Shown one piece after another: positions 25,001 to 36,227 of a stretch of DNA of 64,000 nt. Origin of the DNA: Hyphochytrium catenoides (taxonomy: Eukaryota; Sar; Hyphochytriomycetes; Hyphochytriales; Hyphochytriaceae); contig FLMG01000893.1 of NCBI GenBank assembly GCA_900088475.1, forward strand, positions 1 through 64,000. Direction: 5' to 3'. Every line of letters starts with the position of its first letter. Position 1 is the first letter of the stretch. The translations under genes were made by a program, and so were the position numbers. The notes under the pieces are model-generated. The model was not told the origin of the DNA, did not search any database, and saw only the letters and a program-made list of their open reading frames with translations.

Positions 25001-28000
25001 CAGCATATCTCATAGAGATGTTGACAGGATCACCGGTAGAGGAGATCGACTTAATTGGTAAAGAACAGGTGAAAAAAACATCGTTCTAGCTCAGTCACGT
25101 CGACACGAAACTATACTTCTTTCTCTGTCCGATCTGTGTATGGGTGAGCTTTGCGTGCCACAAAGCACATCTCTCTGCCCACTTCGTCACTACCTTCGCT
25201 TGGCGATTCGTTTGATTGGCGTTCCGCGTTAGTCCGCCCCTACTGATTTCATTATGACGAGGTAGGGAACGAGTCGGGATCCAGTCCTATTATGGACAGC
25301 ACTGTCGACATCGAGCGATTCTGGGATCGTTCTCTATGGCTGCACTGCCGAGCCGCAGACGTCTTTGCTTGACGCAACAGAGACTAACATAACATCAGGT
25401 GCTGAGCGGGCGTTAAGCCTTAACAAGAATGTAGAAGACCTAGCTGAGCGTCAATGCGCTGAAGTCCAGCCTTCCAATCTTCAGAAGGGTCATGGTGGAG
25501 ACAGTATGGAAGAGAGCAAAGAGAGAGAAACAGCTGTCCGAGAACGGTCGATGAAGAAGGTGCCTTCAAGAAGAATGGTGAACCGCTTTCGACGACCCCT
25601 CGGCCTGTCCGTCAGACAATCCAAGGAGATACCTACATTTGTCCCTCCTATACGCGACAGAGCATGTGGCATCACTTATCACTACAATTACGCAGTGGAT
25701 GAGTGCATAGAGGTCGTTCTTCTTTGATGCTTGGTCTCTTTTCCTCCCAAACACCGGCATTCTTTCCAAAAGCTATCGAGTACTCCGTCAGTTTTATTGT
25801 GCAGTAGTCCGAACCTTTCTTAGCATCTTTTGCGCTTGATGGTACACTCCGCTGACCACATACGTTATTTCAATGTCCTGCATCTGTCAGCAATCCTTGC
25901 CTATTACTGTCTTCTTCCGATTCGTCAGGCATCTCCTCTTAGCGCTTTACCTTCGTCCAAGCCAATCACTTGCTTCCATCGTCTTAAATCTTCATGACAT
26001 AGGTTGAAGGCCTCTTCTTCGTTCGCTTCCGGTGCTCCCTGCCTCTCCTAGTCCCTTTATGGAGTGGCCCTTGGCAGGCTGAGGATCCGCGCTGGAATGA
26101 GATGAAAAGCGTCAAGCAGCTTCTCTGCCGACCAGAGGAAGAATCCCGCTCTACTTTCTGGGCAGTCAGAGAGGATGCCTTAAAGGTATTTAACCACTGG
26201 TTCACTTGCAAGCTACTAAAGGACAGGTAAGACAGCCTTACAAAGGGCGCAGGTTTTACAAGATTCTCTAGAATAGCACGGTCTTCAACCATTAATGCAA
26301 GCAAGAGGAAGTCTCGAAAACCCATACTTTTGAGACGCAAGGGACGCAGGGCTGCGTGGATATGGGTGATGGCTCATGTTAGGGCCAGGATCAATGAGAA
26401 CCACAATCGTTGCTAACCGCCGACATGATAGCTTGCGGTGCCAAGAGCAATCTGGAAAGTGGGGGAACAGCATCCTGGGAAGGACGTTTGCCCAGTCACC
26501 CGAGCTATGGATCACCCTACCTCACTTTCCTTTGGAGATCACGGAGGCCGCAGACTATCTCTTCCAGCTGATCTTTACAGAAGGTAAACAGTAATCTACC
26601 TTCAGCCCCTCTTTCTCTCATGCCCTAACAATTGCTTGTCACATTTTCTTCACAGCTGTGCTATTATTTTTTGGTCGGCGCATATTTGAGTTCTTTTGCA
26701 ATCATTAGTGGCATGCTGTCCCTAGAAAGACCCTGTACTGACGCTAACTCTCGCTTCAGATCCACGCCTTGGATTAGACAGATCCAGTTACCGGCTTGGG
26801 TTGCTGATAAAGACGTTCATTTGGACAGACCAGGACAACAAGGTATGACAGCGAAGAGAATGTCTATAAGAAATGAGAGAAGCGGAATATCAGACAGGCA
26901 ATAGTGAAGCGATGCTCTTCGCACTTGCGCTTAAAATAGACGAATCTCAGTCTATTTATTCTTCCTTTCTATGCGTTCAGAGCCCATTTTATTAGCATCT
27001 TTCAGTGGCATCTCAAGGATAATTCCCTTGATGATCTAGGGGTGTTGGGCTTTCTGCGCTATTTCTCGCTGATGCGGCGCCTTGCTATCTTCTCTCCTCC
27101 GACTACTACAACTGCCTCCCTCTAAATGGTCCCACCACCCGCTGCGCTCTCATGAAGACTGCACAAGGCTTAGGCCAGGTAGAGCTGCTAGCCGCATCCT
27201 CCAATGAGAATATCCAGAACGGCGAGCAAAAAGTGAGCGCGCTTTGCTCAGAGTTTGATCCAAAGGCGACAAATGAGTAATGTTGTTCTGTTATAAACCT
27301 TCTAGGGCGAGAACAGAAGAGGCGACGAAGACTCAGAGAAGCAGGCGAAAGACAGAGTGGAAGGAGACGGTCAGAAAGCAAGATTGAAGGAGGAAGGCAT
27401 GCTGCAGCTGCTGGAGCTTTCTCTCGGTGGAGCATATGCCGAGTTATCCCCAGGTAAGGCGAGTGCATAATCACCTCACTACCTCTCGAGCGCAAAAAGT
27501 CACTTCCTTTCAATTTGCAGGGCCACTAGCGCTTTCGTTTGCTTCCATCTGCTCAGGGTTTTTTTCGGTCCATGCGTCTCTCTGTCACTTTCAGTGTCCT
27601 CTGCCCTTAATGCACAACGCCATAAAGTGGGGAGACAGCATGTAACGTCTCATTATTGCCCTCAAATGCCTATCTTAGGACAATATGTGGTGGTGCCCTT
27701 GCTGCTTATCTCATCAGATGACAAAGGAGACACAATCCAGATTGACTGGCGCGCTCAGGGTTTGCACTCAGGTACGATTAACTACAACTGCACGAAGTCT
27801 CTGACTTGCTTCTTCATACCATTTCGCCACCAACATCACTCCTCTACTTCTCAAGGATTTTTTACTGTCTATACACAGCTTCTCAGTGTCCCAGCATCAA
27901 ATTTCTTTCTTATTAGGCATTTTCCTCTGCTTTTCCTGATCAAGATGTTTTCACTCTAGACTTCTATGTTTGCGTCATCGGGAAGCCCGCCTGTCGACTA

Positions 28001-28039
28001 CTACCGATGGAGAAGAGTGAGGCGGTTTTCCCCAGCTGA
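22092..28039 (+). CDS. EF-hand protein with catalytically degenerate calpain core
   Basis: Exons by splice signal and phase: 22092-22161, 22331-22600, 22798-22904, 23167-23301, 23560-23727, 23887-23974, 24191-24327, 24425-24647, 24971-25057, 25285-25712, 26003-26226, 26399-26583, 26760-26842, about 27045-27232, 27306-27453, 27679-27771 and 27960-28039; about 900 aa. The N-terminus MGNELATL allows myristoylation. One near-canonical EF loop (84-95, DGEKRGLVDAHE) and a degenerate second follow. A calpain CysPc fold is then recognisable: RPSLVRGAF, WRIVTVDDFLPFD, EAWVGLLEKAIAKELGGYEAL, LTGSPVEEIDL, LWSGPWQAEDPRW, STFWAVREDALK. A domain-III-like part follows (LSPGQYVVVPLLLI). The catalytic positions are replaced: MGPLTSPSF for QGxLGDCWF (Pro285 at Cys), YHYNYAVDECIEV for GHAYSV (Tyr562 at His), CSLP for NPWG (Cys582 at Asn). 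A non-proteolytic role is inferred. The borders of the exons starting at 26399 and about 27045 are the weakest. Confidence 0.8.
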
Positions 28040-28841
28040 TTGAGAGCTGGAAGTCTATCGCTGTGCCCAACTATCTCAGAAATAATGAAAAAATGAGAAG
28101 AATGTGCTACCACGTACTCTCTACAGAGGTGGAGGCGAATGTTTATCAATGTAATGCTTGACGACCATTGCATCAGACTGTAGCTTCGCCTGCAGCCACC
28201 GCTATCAGAGCAAGATGTAGACTATGGTCTCTGTCAGTCCCAAATATTTATTCTGTATAATCGTAATAATAATAAACTATTGATCTGACTTTTGTTGCCC
28301 GTTAGCGGCCATCCGTTGGGGCTGGGGCTCTTTCGTAGCCGCTAACCGCCCTGTGATGCTGGTCTTCTGACTTCTGACTGCATCAGCAAAAGATTTCTCG
28401 ACGTCTACCAAAGGTTACCTTTCACTCCTCCTCAGCGCTACTGGGGACTCCAAGCTCATCATTAGGATTCGAACCCTATGGAGGTTGCCTTGCCCACGAA
28501 ATCCTGCGCTCAAAGTGGTATTCATGCCTGCATCAGGGACTCGTGGACTGGGGTCAACCAGACCTTGTAAGGGTCATTGCCCCTTAACCAGCATCCTGCT
28601 GCGTTTCTAGCCTCGAGAGATATGTGATCTTCACGTCCTTCCAGGCTACTAAGCAGTTTATCACTGGCGCGTTAGCTCTACCAGAAGTCAAAGGACAGCT
28701 CTTCTCAATAAAGATAGCCTTGTCATCGTCAAGTTGAGCTGCTGCTATAGATAACTTACTTCGTCCAGCAGAGCAGCTCACAACTCTTCCCACTGTGTAC
28801 AGCCTTTTTGTGTTGTTCGTTATCCGCCCGGAAAGGACATA
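28040..28841. other. Intergenic region
   Basis: About 800 bp between the calpain-like gene and COG6, both on plus. It contains an A/T-rich stretch near 28250-28290 that could serve 3' processing, and presumably the COG6 promoter. No exon is supported. Confidence 0.5.
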
Positions 28842-31223
28842 ATGTCTTCGCAGATTATTCAAGCGAAGATAAAGAAGCTGGTGGAGATCCGAACGGACTC
28901 AAGCACCATGTTAGACGCGCTCAACTCTCTGTCGGCGTTCTACGAAGCCCATGCCGATGCCAGCAGAGGAGCACATGGTCAAGACAATAAAGCTGCTATC
29001 AAAACGACCGCGGATGCTCGTAGAGAACTACGGTCAGACCTCGAAAAGCAGAGCTTCCGTCTCGCCGAAGAGTTCCTGGCTTCGTTTGAGGACTTTGAGG
29101 CCAGGGTGGAAGACTTAGAAAGGGTGACGACGGAGCTGGACAACAAATGTCTTAGTATTCAACAGAGGTAAGTTATTCATGTATGCCTGTATGTGTGGCC
29201 TTAAGGCCTTGGCATCAGATATCTCTTGGGCGCGTGGACATGTGCTGACTTGTCAAGTGCGGGATACGCAGTTCTTCTCGTGTTGCCAATAGTTTAGTCA
29301 CGTTTGGCCCTGACCTAGCCGTGCCTAAACTAGTCCACTGTCCCGGACCAACATTAATGAAAGGTTTACCTGTGCAGGATCCAGCAAAATAACGAGGACA
29401 CGTCGCGCTTTATGACGCGCATAACTGAGCTGCTCCAGAAGAAAGATGTTATGCAGAAAAGGCATGCTTCCCTTTCCCGTTTCTTGGAGAACTTCCAACT
29501 CTCAGAGGAACAGGCTGAGGCCCTACGGACAGCTCCTGTGGATGCTGCGGAGGAAGGAGAGTTTTTTCGCGCCCTCCGAAGAGCGAAAGAGGTGCGAAAG
29601 ATGTGCCAAGATCTACTTAGTTCGGACCACCACACCGCTGGCATTGAACTCCTAGAAAGGTCTGCAGGATATCAGGACATTGCATATGACAGACTCTATC
29701 GGTGGGTCCAGGACGTGTGCTCAAACGTCACCTTAGATCTAGTGGATGTCATTCCTGTCCTTCATCTTGTTATGCGAGAGCTCGTTGAGAGACCAGCTTA
29801 CTTCCTTCACAGTCAAGAGACAATATGCTCCCTTCGGTCCGGACAGCTCCTCCGTCGGTTCATCTTTGCCCTCTCGCGGGGCGACAGGCCTATAGAGATG
29901 CATGCACATGATCCTGTTCGTTTTGTCGGTGAGATGCTCGCCTGGACTCACCAAGCACTAGCTGCTGAGAGCGATTTCCTTCGGGCCATTAACGGCTTAG
30001 AGGTTGGAAGCAAAGGGAAGCCTGGTAAGAGCAGTGAGCTGAACCAAAGGAATACAAATGAAGAGGCCACTGGAAACGCCGAAGTAAATATGGAGAGGAC
30101 AGCCATGACGATAGAGCAGAGTCTCCATCTCATCTTTGACGGAGTGTCGAAGCCCCTCGCTGCCCGCGTCAAGCAAGTCTGCGCCCAGCAGAAGGCTGCA
30201 ACCATGGCCTATCGCCTCTGTCATCTAGTCGGTTTCTACTACGTAACAATCTCCAGCTTTCTTTCGCAGTCGGAAGGCCCACTTACTGCCAGTCTTGCCG
30301 AGTGTCGCCAAGAGGCCAACCAGACTTTTAAAAAGCTACTGGAGGGGTACATAAGTAACCTTCGCAATTCTCCGCCACCTTACCCTTCTGATCTCTCGCC
30401 GACAATGTTTACCGTCGAGGCTGTTGCTCTCATGTCGGAGCTCTGTGAAACGTACGATAATTCGCTTCTGGATGAATCTGAGCCCGAGTGCCAGATCGGC
30501 AGCACTCTTCTACAACTCTCAGACGCACTTCTAGCAGTGACAGAGGACAGTGCTCAGGCGCTAGATCGTTCTGACATCTCTGTGCTTATGCTGAACAATA
30601 TCTATCACCTGACTGAGCCACTTAAGAGGTTTGACTTCGCAGGTCTAGTGGTCAGGGACCTGCTAACAAAGGCGGAGGCCTGGCTGTCTTCTCTTGGACA
30701 GAATCAGGCCCAAAAACTTCTGACTAGCCTTGGGATCAGTGAAGTAGTAAAGAAGATACACGAGAACAAAGGAAAAGAGGTAAGGATTGAAAAGCGACAT
30801 GCAGGAGGCTGCAGTGCTAGCGGAATGGGTTGATTCACCGTTCCTGTTATTGACTGCAGCTTGCTAGATTTATCAATGCCATGATTCTGCAAGCCGGAAG
30901 ACTAACTCTGCTTTGCTTGCAACCGCGGCTCTTTGTTTCATGTTGTTCAGCTCTCCAAGCTACCTGGGCTGGACCGCTATACTCTCGCCCATGCTATGCG
31001 CCAGTTTTATGGAGTACTTGCAGAGTTTAACCTTCCTCAAATTGATCGATTAAGAGACCCCGTTCAGAGAGATAAAGGCAAGAGAGAAATCTCCATCCTC
31101 CTCTCGAATGCCCACAACACCATCTATGAAGCCTTGCACGACGAAAAGAACGGATACGAGGACCCATTCTCCATAACCCTTCATTCTCCAGATCAAGTCA
31201 GAGCCCTTCTGGACATAGTGTGA
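28842..31223 (+). CDS. COG6: Conserved oligomeric Golgi complex subunit 6
   Basis: Exons 28842-29167, 29378-30779 and 30951-31223 join in phase to 666 aa, the usual size of COG6. The N-terminal 200 residues are a charged coiled coil, as in CATCHR-family tethers. The central part carries the family's best conserved block: YDRLYRWVQDVC, then RRFIFALSRGDRPIEMHAHDP, FVGEMLAWTHQALAAES. The C-terminus has a conserved motif (NGYEDPFSITLHSPDQVRALLDIV). Family role: lobe B of the COG tether that keeps Golgi glycosylation enzymes in place during retrograde vesicle transport. It converges with the amino-acid transporter gene, 235 bp downstream. Confidence 0.95.
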
Positions 31224-31457
31224 TGGGACCTCAGGCGTCTGGCGAGGGTTGAGGGATTCACACAGCACTGCTTAGCTTTTCTGACCTTCTGAGTGGTTTC
31301 CCGGTGCAGGTGAAGTCGTCCCCTACTCCATCCCAAAAGGAGGAAAGACTGAGAGCAATACATATTCCTTCTGCCATCTCACGTCTCTTCTGCTATATAG
31401 CTCAGCCGTCTATCTTAGCTCCATGGGAGCGAAATAAAGGTTGTCCGAGTGCCAGTT

Positions 31458-34400
31458 CTATTCTGTTGCATCACACACAACAACCTCTGACTGACAGATG
31501 GTTATAGCAGTGCGCTTCCGGGAACTAGGAGAGAGAACAGAGCCCGAAGGAAAAAGAAGGCCGGGGACGCCTTTCGGACGTTCTGGTACAGGAGATGTCG
31601 TCGCAGTATCCCTCTTCCCTTCCTTTTCTTCGTGAACTGCTCCCGTCTTGGGTAAGTGGCCATAGCCTTTGCTTGGAGGTCCTCTCCACAGTCTCTCCTT
31701 CACGAGGAAGACTGGGAAGGAGGATAGCATGAAGAGGATCCCCGATAGGGACGGTCCCTGACACAGAGGATCAGCTATGAGAACCAAAATGCAGAGATAG
31801 ATCATATGAAGCAATAAGGGCACTCAACGACATAACGTTGGTGGTACACATATAGATACCGTGCAAAGAGCATAGCAACTACAAAGGTAGAGTCGTTTAT
31901 GGGAGAAAGGGTGCCACTCAACTGGTTGTTCCACAAGGCAAGAGGCAGCAAGCGTCATCGACATGGTGATGAGTACCAGAGGAGAAAAGGGATAGCAGCA
32001 AACTTTGTATGGACGAGAGACATGACTCTTTTTCCTCCTCAGCGTGACCAGCGAAACTCCTGCTAAACCGTAAGTGATCCATAGGGAGATTCCAACCCCG
32101 CTGATCAAGGACTGGGGAGCCAGAGGGAAGGATAGAGTAAATAGAAAGTATTTAGGCAGTTCAGAATTAGATTATAGTGGAATAGTGAAGAAGGTATAAG
32201 ATGACGCCTGGCCTTACAAGAACCAAGACCCGACCGTAGGAAAAGAGGAGACTTGATGCCTACCTCCACATCCGTTACTAACGCTAGAAGGGATGACCAG
32301 CAAGCTTGAGCCACGAGAGCATTTGAAGGCGACGAAGTGCGGGAGCTCAGAGCGCCCAAGCCTCGGGGTAGATCGCCATCCCTAGCTGAAGCTAAATGAC
32401 GGCCTTAGCGACAAGGAACCAAAAACATAAACTGAAATATAGACCATTGAAGGGGAACAGGTTCAAGAAGGGGAAATCCTGTTCAGAGAGTGCACCAGCG
32501 ACTGCCTCGCACCATAGTGAATAAAGGATATAATCTTGACCTTGGACGAGATAGGGGACGAAGAAGAGAAGGACAGAACCCAGCGCTTGAGTGTGTTAAG
32601 GTTTGCCAGAGCATAGGAGGATCTCCTTACCCATAACTAGTCTTGCTCCAGTCATCAACAGGCCGTTCAGCGCGCCAAAGGCAGAGAGAGCAACGCCCAG
32701 TCCCATGATGATCTCGCCAGCCTTTCCTGCCACCTCTCCCCCGAAATCTAATGCTAAAAGCTTTGTGGAGGCCACCACCTTGAGGGGAAGCACCGCCATG
32801 TAGATGACGTTAAGTACCATGTAGAGAAGTGTGACCAGGCAAATTCCAGCGTTAATGGCTCGAGGCAGAACTATCTCAGGATTAACAATCTCCTGAGAAC
32901 AACGGATCAGAAGTCAGCGAAGGAGCCGAATGCCTATCTGTTCATAACCTCGTCGCCGTTGTCTTCTGGACTCCTTGGTTACTCCTGTTCCCCACTCTCT
33001 AAATCTGTTCTGCCGTTGTCTCTCTCTTTACGTCTTATGTCGGCACATAAGCTACCTCTAGCCACTTCTTCGGTCTGTCATACCTCAGTTAAATAGTTGG
33101 CCTGCACCCACCTAACGAGAGACAGGATTGGGATCAAACAGCTGATACACCTGATGGGGACCATAGAAACACTAACCCGTCGAAAGCCCATAAAGCAGCG
33201 ATCAGGGCCGTCCCTAGATTAAGTTTGAAGCCAGCTTCTGAAGCGGCAATCGAAGGCGATGGCGAATCTGTGACCGTGGCGTCTTCGGGAGACGATGTCG
33301 TTGAGGAAGAAGTTGATTGAAGTCCGAAGGAAGACAAAGAATGGAGTGCTCCTGTCAGTATCATAATGATAATCACCACGAACTTGGCGATTGACGCCCC
33401 GTTTTGGATGTTGGCACCGGTTCTGGACCCGAACATGTTTGCTGCAGATAGAAACCAGATGGCTGCTATCGCGGCAACCTGCAAACAGAGACAAGCGACA
33501 GATAAGTTAAGGCCCAGAGAAGGCCGTATTCCAGGAATGGTCAACGCAACCAAGCTAGAGTTTATTCCTCACAAGCGAGCAAGAAGTATATCATATAGAA
33601 CCCCAGCAGGCGGACTACCACCTTCACTGATGAAGAAGCTTCCTTGTTGGTGTGATTTGAGTCGACTCCCTCCGAGGATGAAAACAGGGAGACCACATAT
33701 TCAGCAAATACCAGAGACACCAGGGCAGCCGAGCCGGGGTTCAAGAGCAAGTTCTTGGTCCATGAGAAGGCTGGCATAAGACACCATACGTGAGACATGG
33801 TTTAGTAAGTGACAATTAGAAAGGTGCGGGCTGTCTAGCTGCAAACAAGGAAGCCAGAGGTTCTAGTACTGTGTGGCAACAGCCTTAGCAGAATAAAAAG
33901 CTTTTTAGGGAAGGAAGCACCACGCCGGCAGCGATCCACACAGGTTATCAGCACAGGAGAGCGCAGCAAAGGTGCTTCTTATACAGACCGAAGGCCATTT
34001 GCTTGCCAAATGCAAGCTGGAAATAGAAGTACTCCGCCCCTACAAGAAGGCTTCGTTTAGATGCCACGAAGGTAGTCTCTCTCTCGAAGTTTGTCAGCAT
34101 CTCTCGGTCTCCTATCCATGATCGCCTTATCCCTTTATGTCTGTGGATTATGGTCTTATTTAGACTCCTCTCGATTGGGTTCATATTTTGTCTCCTCTCC
34201 TTGACTGTTTGGATCACCTCCTGCCGCATGATAAGCGCAGAGCAAGCAATCTATTCTATTGTCGTCCTGGATAGGGTGAGACCAGCAATACCTACCCGCA
34301 TGGGGGAACGCGGCTCCCAATTCAGCATAGCACAGTGACCCATAGGCCACGAGTATGCCAGCAAATAACCAGACGGCAACTGTCAGTATCGCCGATCCGC

Positions 34401-34861
34401 CACAATTGGCAAGGACGATGCCCGGACTCACTGCATAATCCGAACAGAGAAGTAGGAGATTAGTTTGAGATTGGGGGAGGACGGGGAGACATAGAGATCA
34501 TCTGAAAACAAGCAAAAATGAACCCGATTGAAAGGAGTGGACAGACGTGTTTGGTGGCGAGAGACTCACAGAAAATCCCGCTTCCAACGATACTTCCAAA
34601 GAGTAGTGAAACACTGGCCGGGATCAATGTTGTCAGATTTATGCTACTGGATTGATAAGTCATCTTGAAAGATAACATGCAACGAGCTTACGCATCAAGA
34701 AAGCCTAGTCGTCTGTCCGGAGTGCTCTGACTTCGTAGAGCTTCTGGCTGAGCGTCGATTCCATCCAGTGGCGCTTGCAGAGGAAGTGATGGATCCAGCG
34801 TGATGGCTTCAGCACCTGCTTCAAGGCCAAACTTTGGATCGAGGCCCTCCTCCTTGGACAT
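31458..34861 (-). CDS. APC-superfamily (LAT/SLC7-like) amino-acid transporter
   Basis: Eleven exons: 34861-34692, 34646-34570, 34430-34296, 34039-33989, 33770-33622, 33478-33177, 33111-33084, 32892-32631, 32385-32264, 32111-31923 and 31757-31458; 594 aa, phases consistent. TM1 carries the signature GSIVGSGIFLSPGIVL, TM2 ILVAYGSLCYAELGAAFPHAGG; later come FDGWVQANYLTE (TM6 region), NPEIVLPRAI, FGALNGLLMTGAR, MARDGDLPRGL and RRKKSHVSRPYKV, all typical of LAT-type transporters. Family role: proton- or exchange-driven amino-acid transport across the plasma membrane or an organelle membrane; substrate not inferable. There is a hydrophilic loop (about 245-290) before TM6 and a roughly 75-residue charged tail. 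Introns are as short as 45 nt. The donor at 33621 was chosen by phase over a nearby alternative. Confidence 0.88.
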
Positions 34862-35427
34862 CTCAGTACCTGCACTGACTCTAGTACAACTCCTACAGCT
34901 TCCCAAACAGCGGTAACATCATAAAGGGGAAGGCTCGACGTTCTTGTGCGCAGACGCTTATCACATTACCCTCTGCATATCGGCCTATTGACCAGACAGC
35001 TGGCCTAAGATTGGAAGCAACAATGGCAATAACGGAGCTTGGTGCTGCATCGCAGCCTCCTTGTCCTTTGGTTCTGACTGTGTAAGGCTTGCTTCCCGAT
35101 ATCAGCCTTCATCAGCCTTCATGGAGATCTTGAGCCGGCAGATCCAGGAGCGGAGGCAGGCAGAGTAGGAGGTCAGAAACTGCCTCCTGCTTTCTAAGAA
35201 GAACTTTGGACCTGTTGAAGTCGAAAGTGGCACGTGATGGTCACTATTAGGTCGTATTTCTTATCAGAACTCGTATTAGCTTAGTCTGGTCTTTGCCATA
35301 ATAATAGTATGTACGGTATTATAAGTCCCTATTTAGACCATAAAGTCTTAATATTGGCGCTATTTACTCTTCAAGTCCACGAACGGAGGTGGTCGTGCTT
35401 CTGTGGTCTATGAATGACTCATCACCT

Positions 35428-35720
35428 CTCTCTCTCTCTCTCACTCTCTCTNNNNNNNNNNNNNNNNNNNNNNNNNNNNNNNNNNNNNNNNNNNNNNNNN
35501 NNNNNNNNNNNNNNNNNNNCTCCCTCTCTCTCTCTCTTCTTTCCTCCCACTCTTGTCTCTCTCTCTCCACTTCGCTTGCCCCTCTCTGTCTCCGCTCTCC
35601 GCCTCCTTCTCTCTTCTAGTTCTTGTCTCTTTTCCTCTCTATTTTCTCTCTCCCTCCCTCTGTCTCCCTCTCTCCGTCTCTCTCGTTCTCTCTACCACCT
35701 CTCTGGCTCACTGTCTCTCC
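35428..35720. repeat. CT-rich tract flanking the gap
   Basis: Nearly pure pyrimidine sequence of CT and CCT units on both sides of the unknown bases. It probably caused the assembly break. Confidence 0.85.
35452..35519. other. Assembly gap (68 N)
   Basis: Run of N inside the CT-rich tract. The real length is unknown. Confidence 0.99.
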
Positions 35721-36227
35721 TGATTGAAGGGATGCCGGTACAAAGGGCAAGCTCCCATTGTTCTTTGCCCATAGAGCTCACAGCTGCGAAGCTCATTAAC
35801 AGACAGCACCGAGAGAGAGGAGATCTTGGATAGCTTCCAGGCATAGAAACTTCCCTATCCCCACGTCCATACTCCTAAGGCAGACAGGAACTCATCAATA
35901 TCCTCAAAAGCCAGAAGGTGTCCCCAGGCCAGACCCTAAGTCTGTTACTCAGGCACCTTTAGCTTGTCAGCGAGCGATCCACACTTCTGCCATAATCTCC
36001 CTTGGACCTCAGACCCTCTTCGGGAAGCTGGAGCTCCTACGTCCGTATTCGTATCTCCTTTGGGTCCCAACGTTATATGCGCACTTCTTTTCCCCTTAAC
36101 ATTCTGAGGCAAGTCCCTGGCTTATTGCACTTCTGTCGAATCTGTGATCTGAGCTGATCGCGCTGAAGAGAGAGAAGTCAGAACCATTGGGCTACCGTTC
36201 ACTTACAGAGCAAGCACACCTGGGACC

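Larger units (their letters stand above)
34862..36227. other. Intergenic region with CT-rich sequence and gap
   Basis: About 1.37 kb between divergent genes. It holds a CT-rich microsatellite tract from about 35428 to 35720 interrupted by unknown bases. No exon is supported; frames through the tract are artefacts of the repeat. Confidence 0.6.

Noticed and set aside
35364-35833. Frames spanning the N gap on both strands
   Set aside because: Created by CT repeats and unknown bases; not coding.
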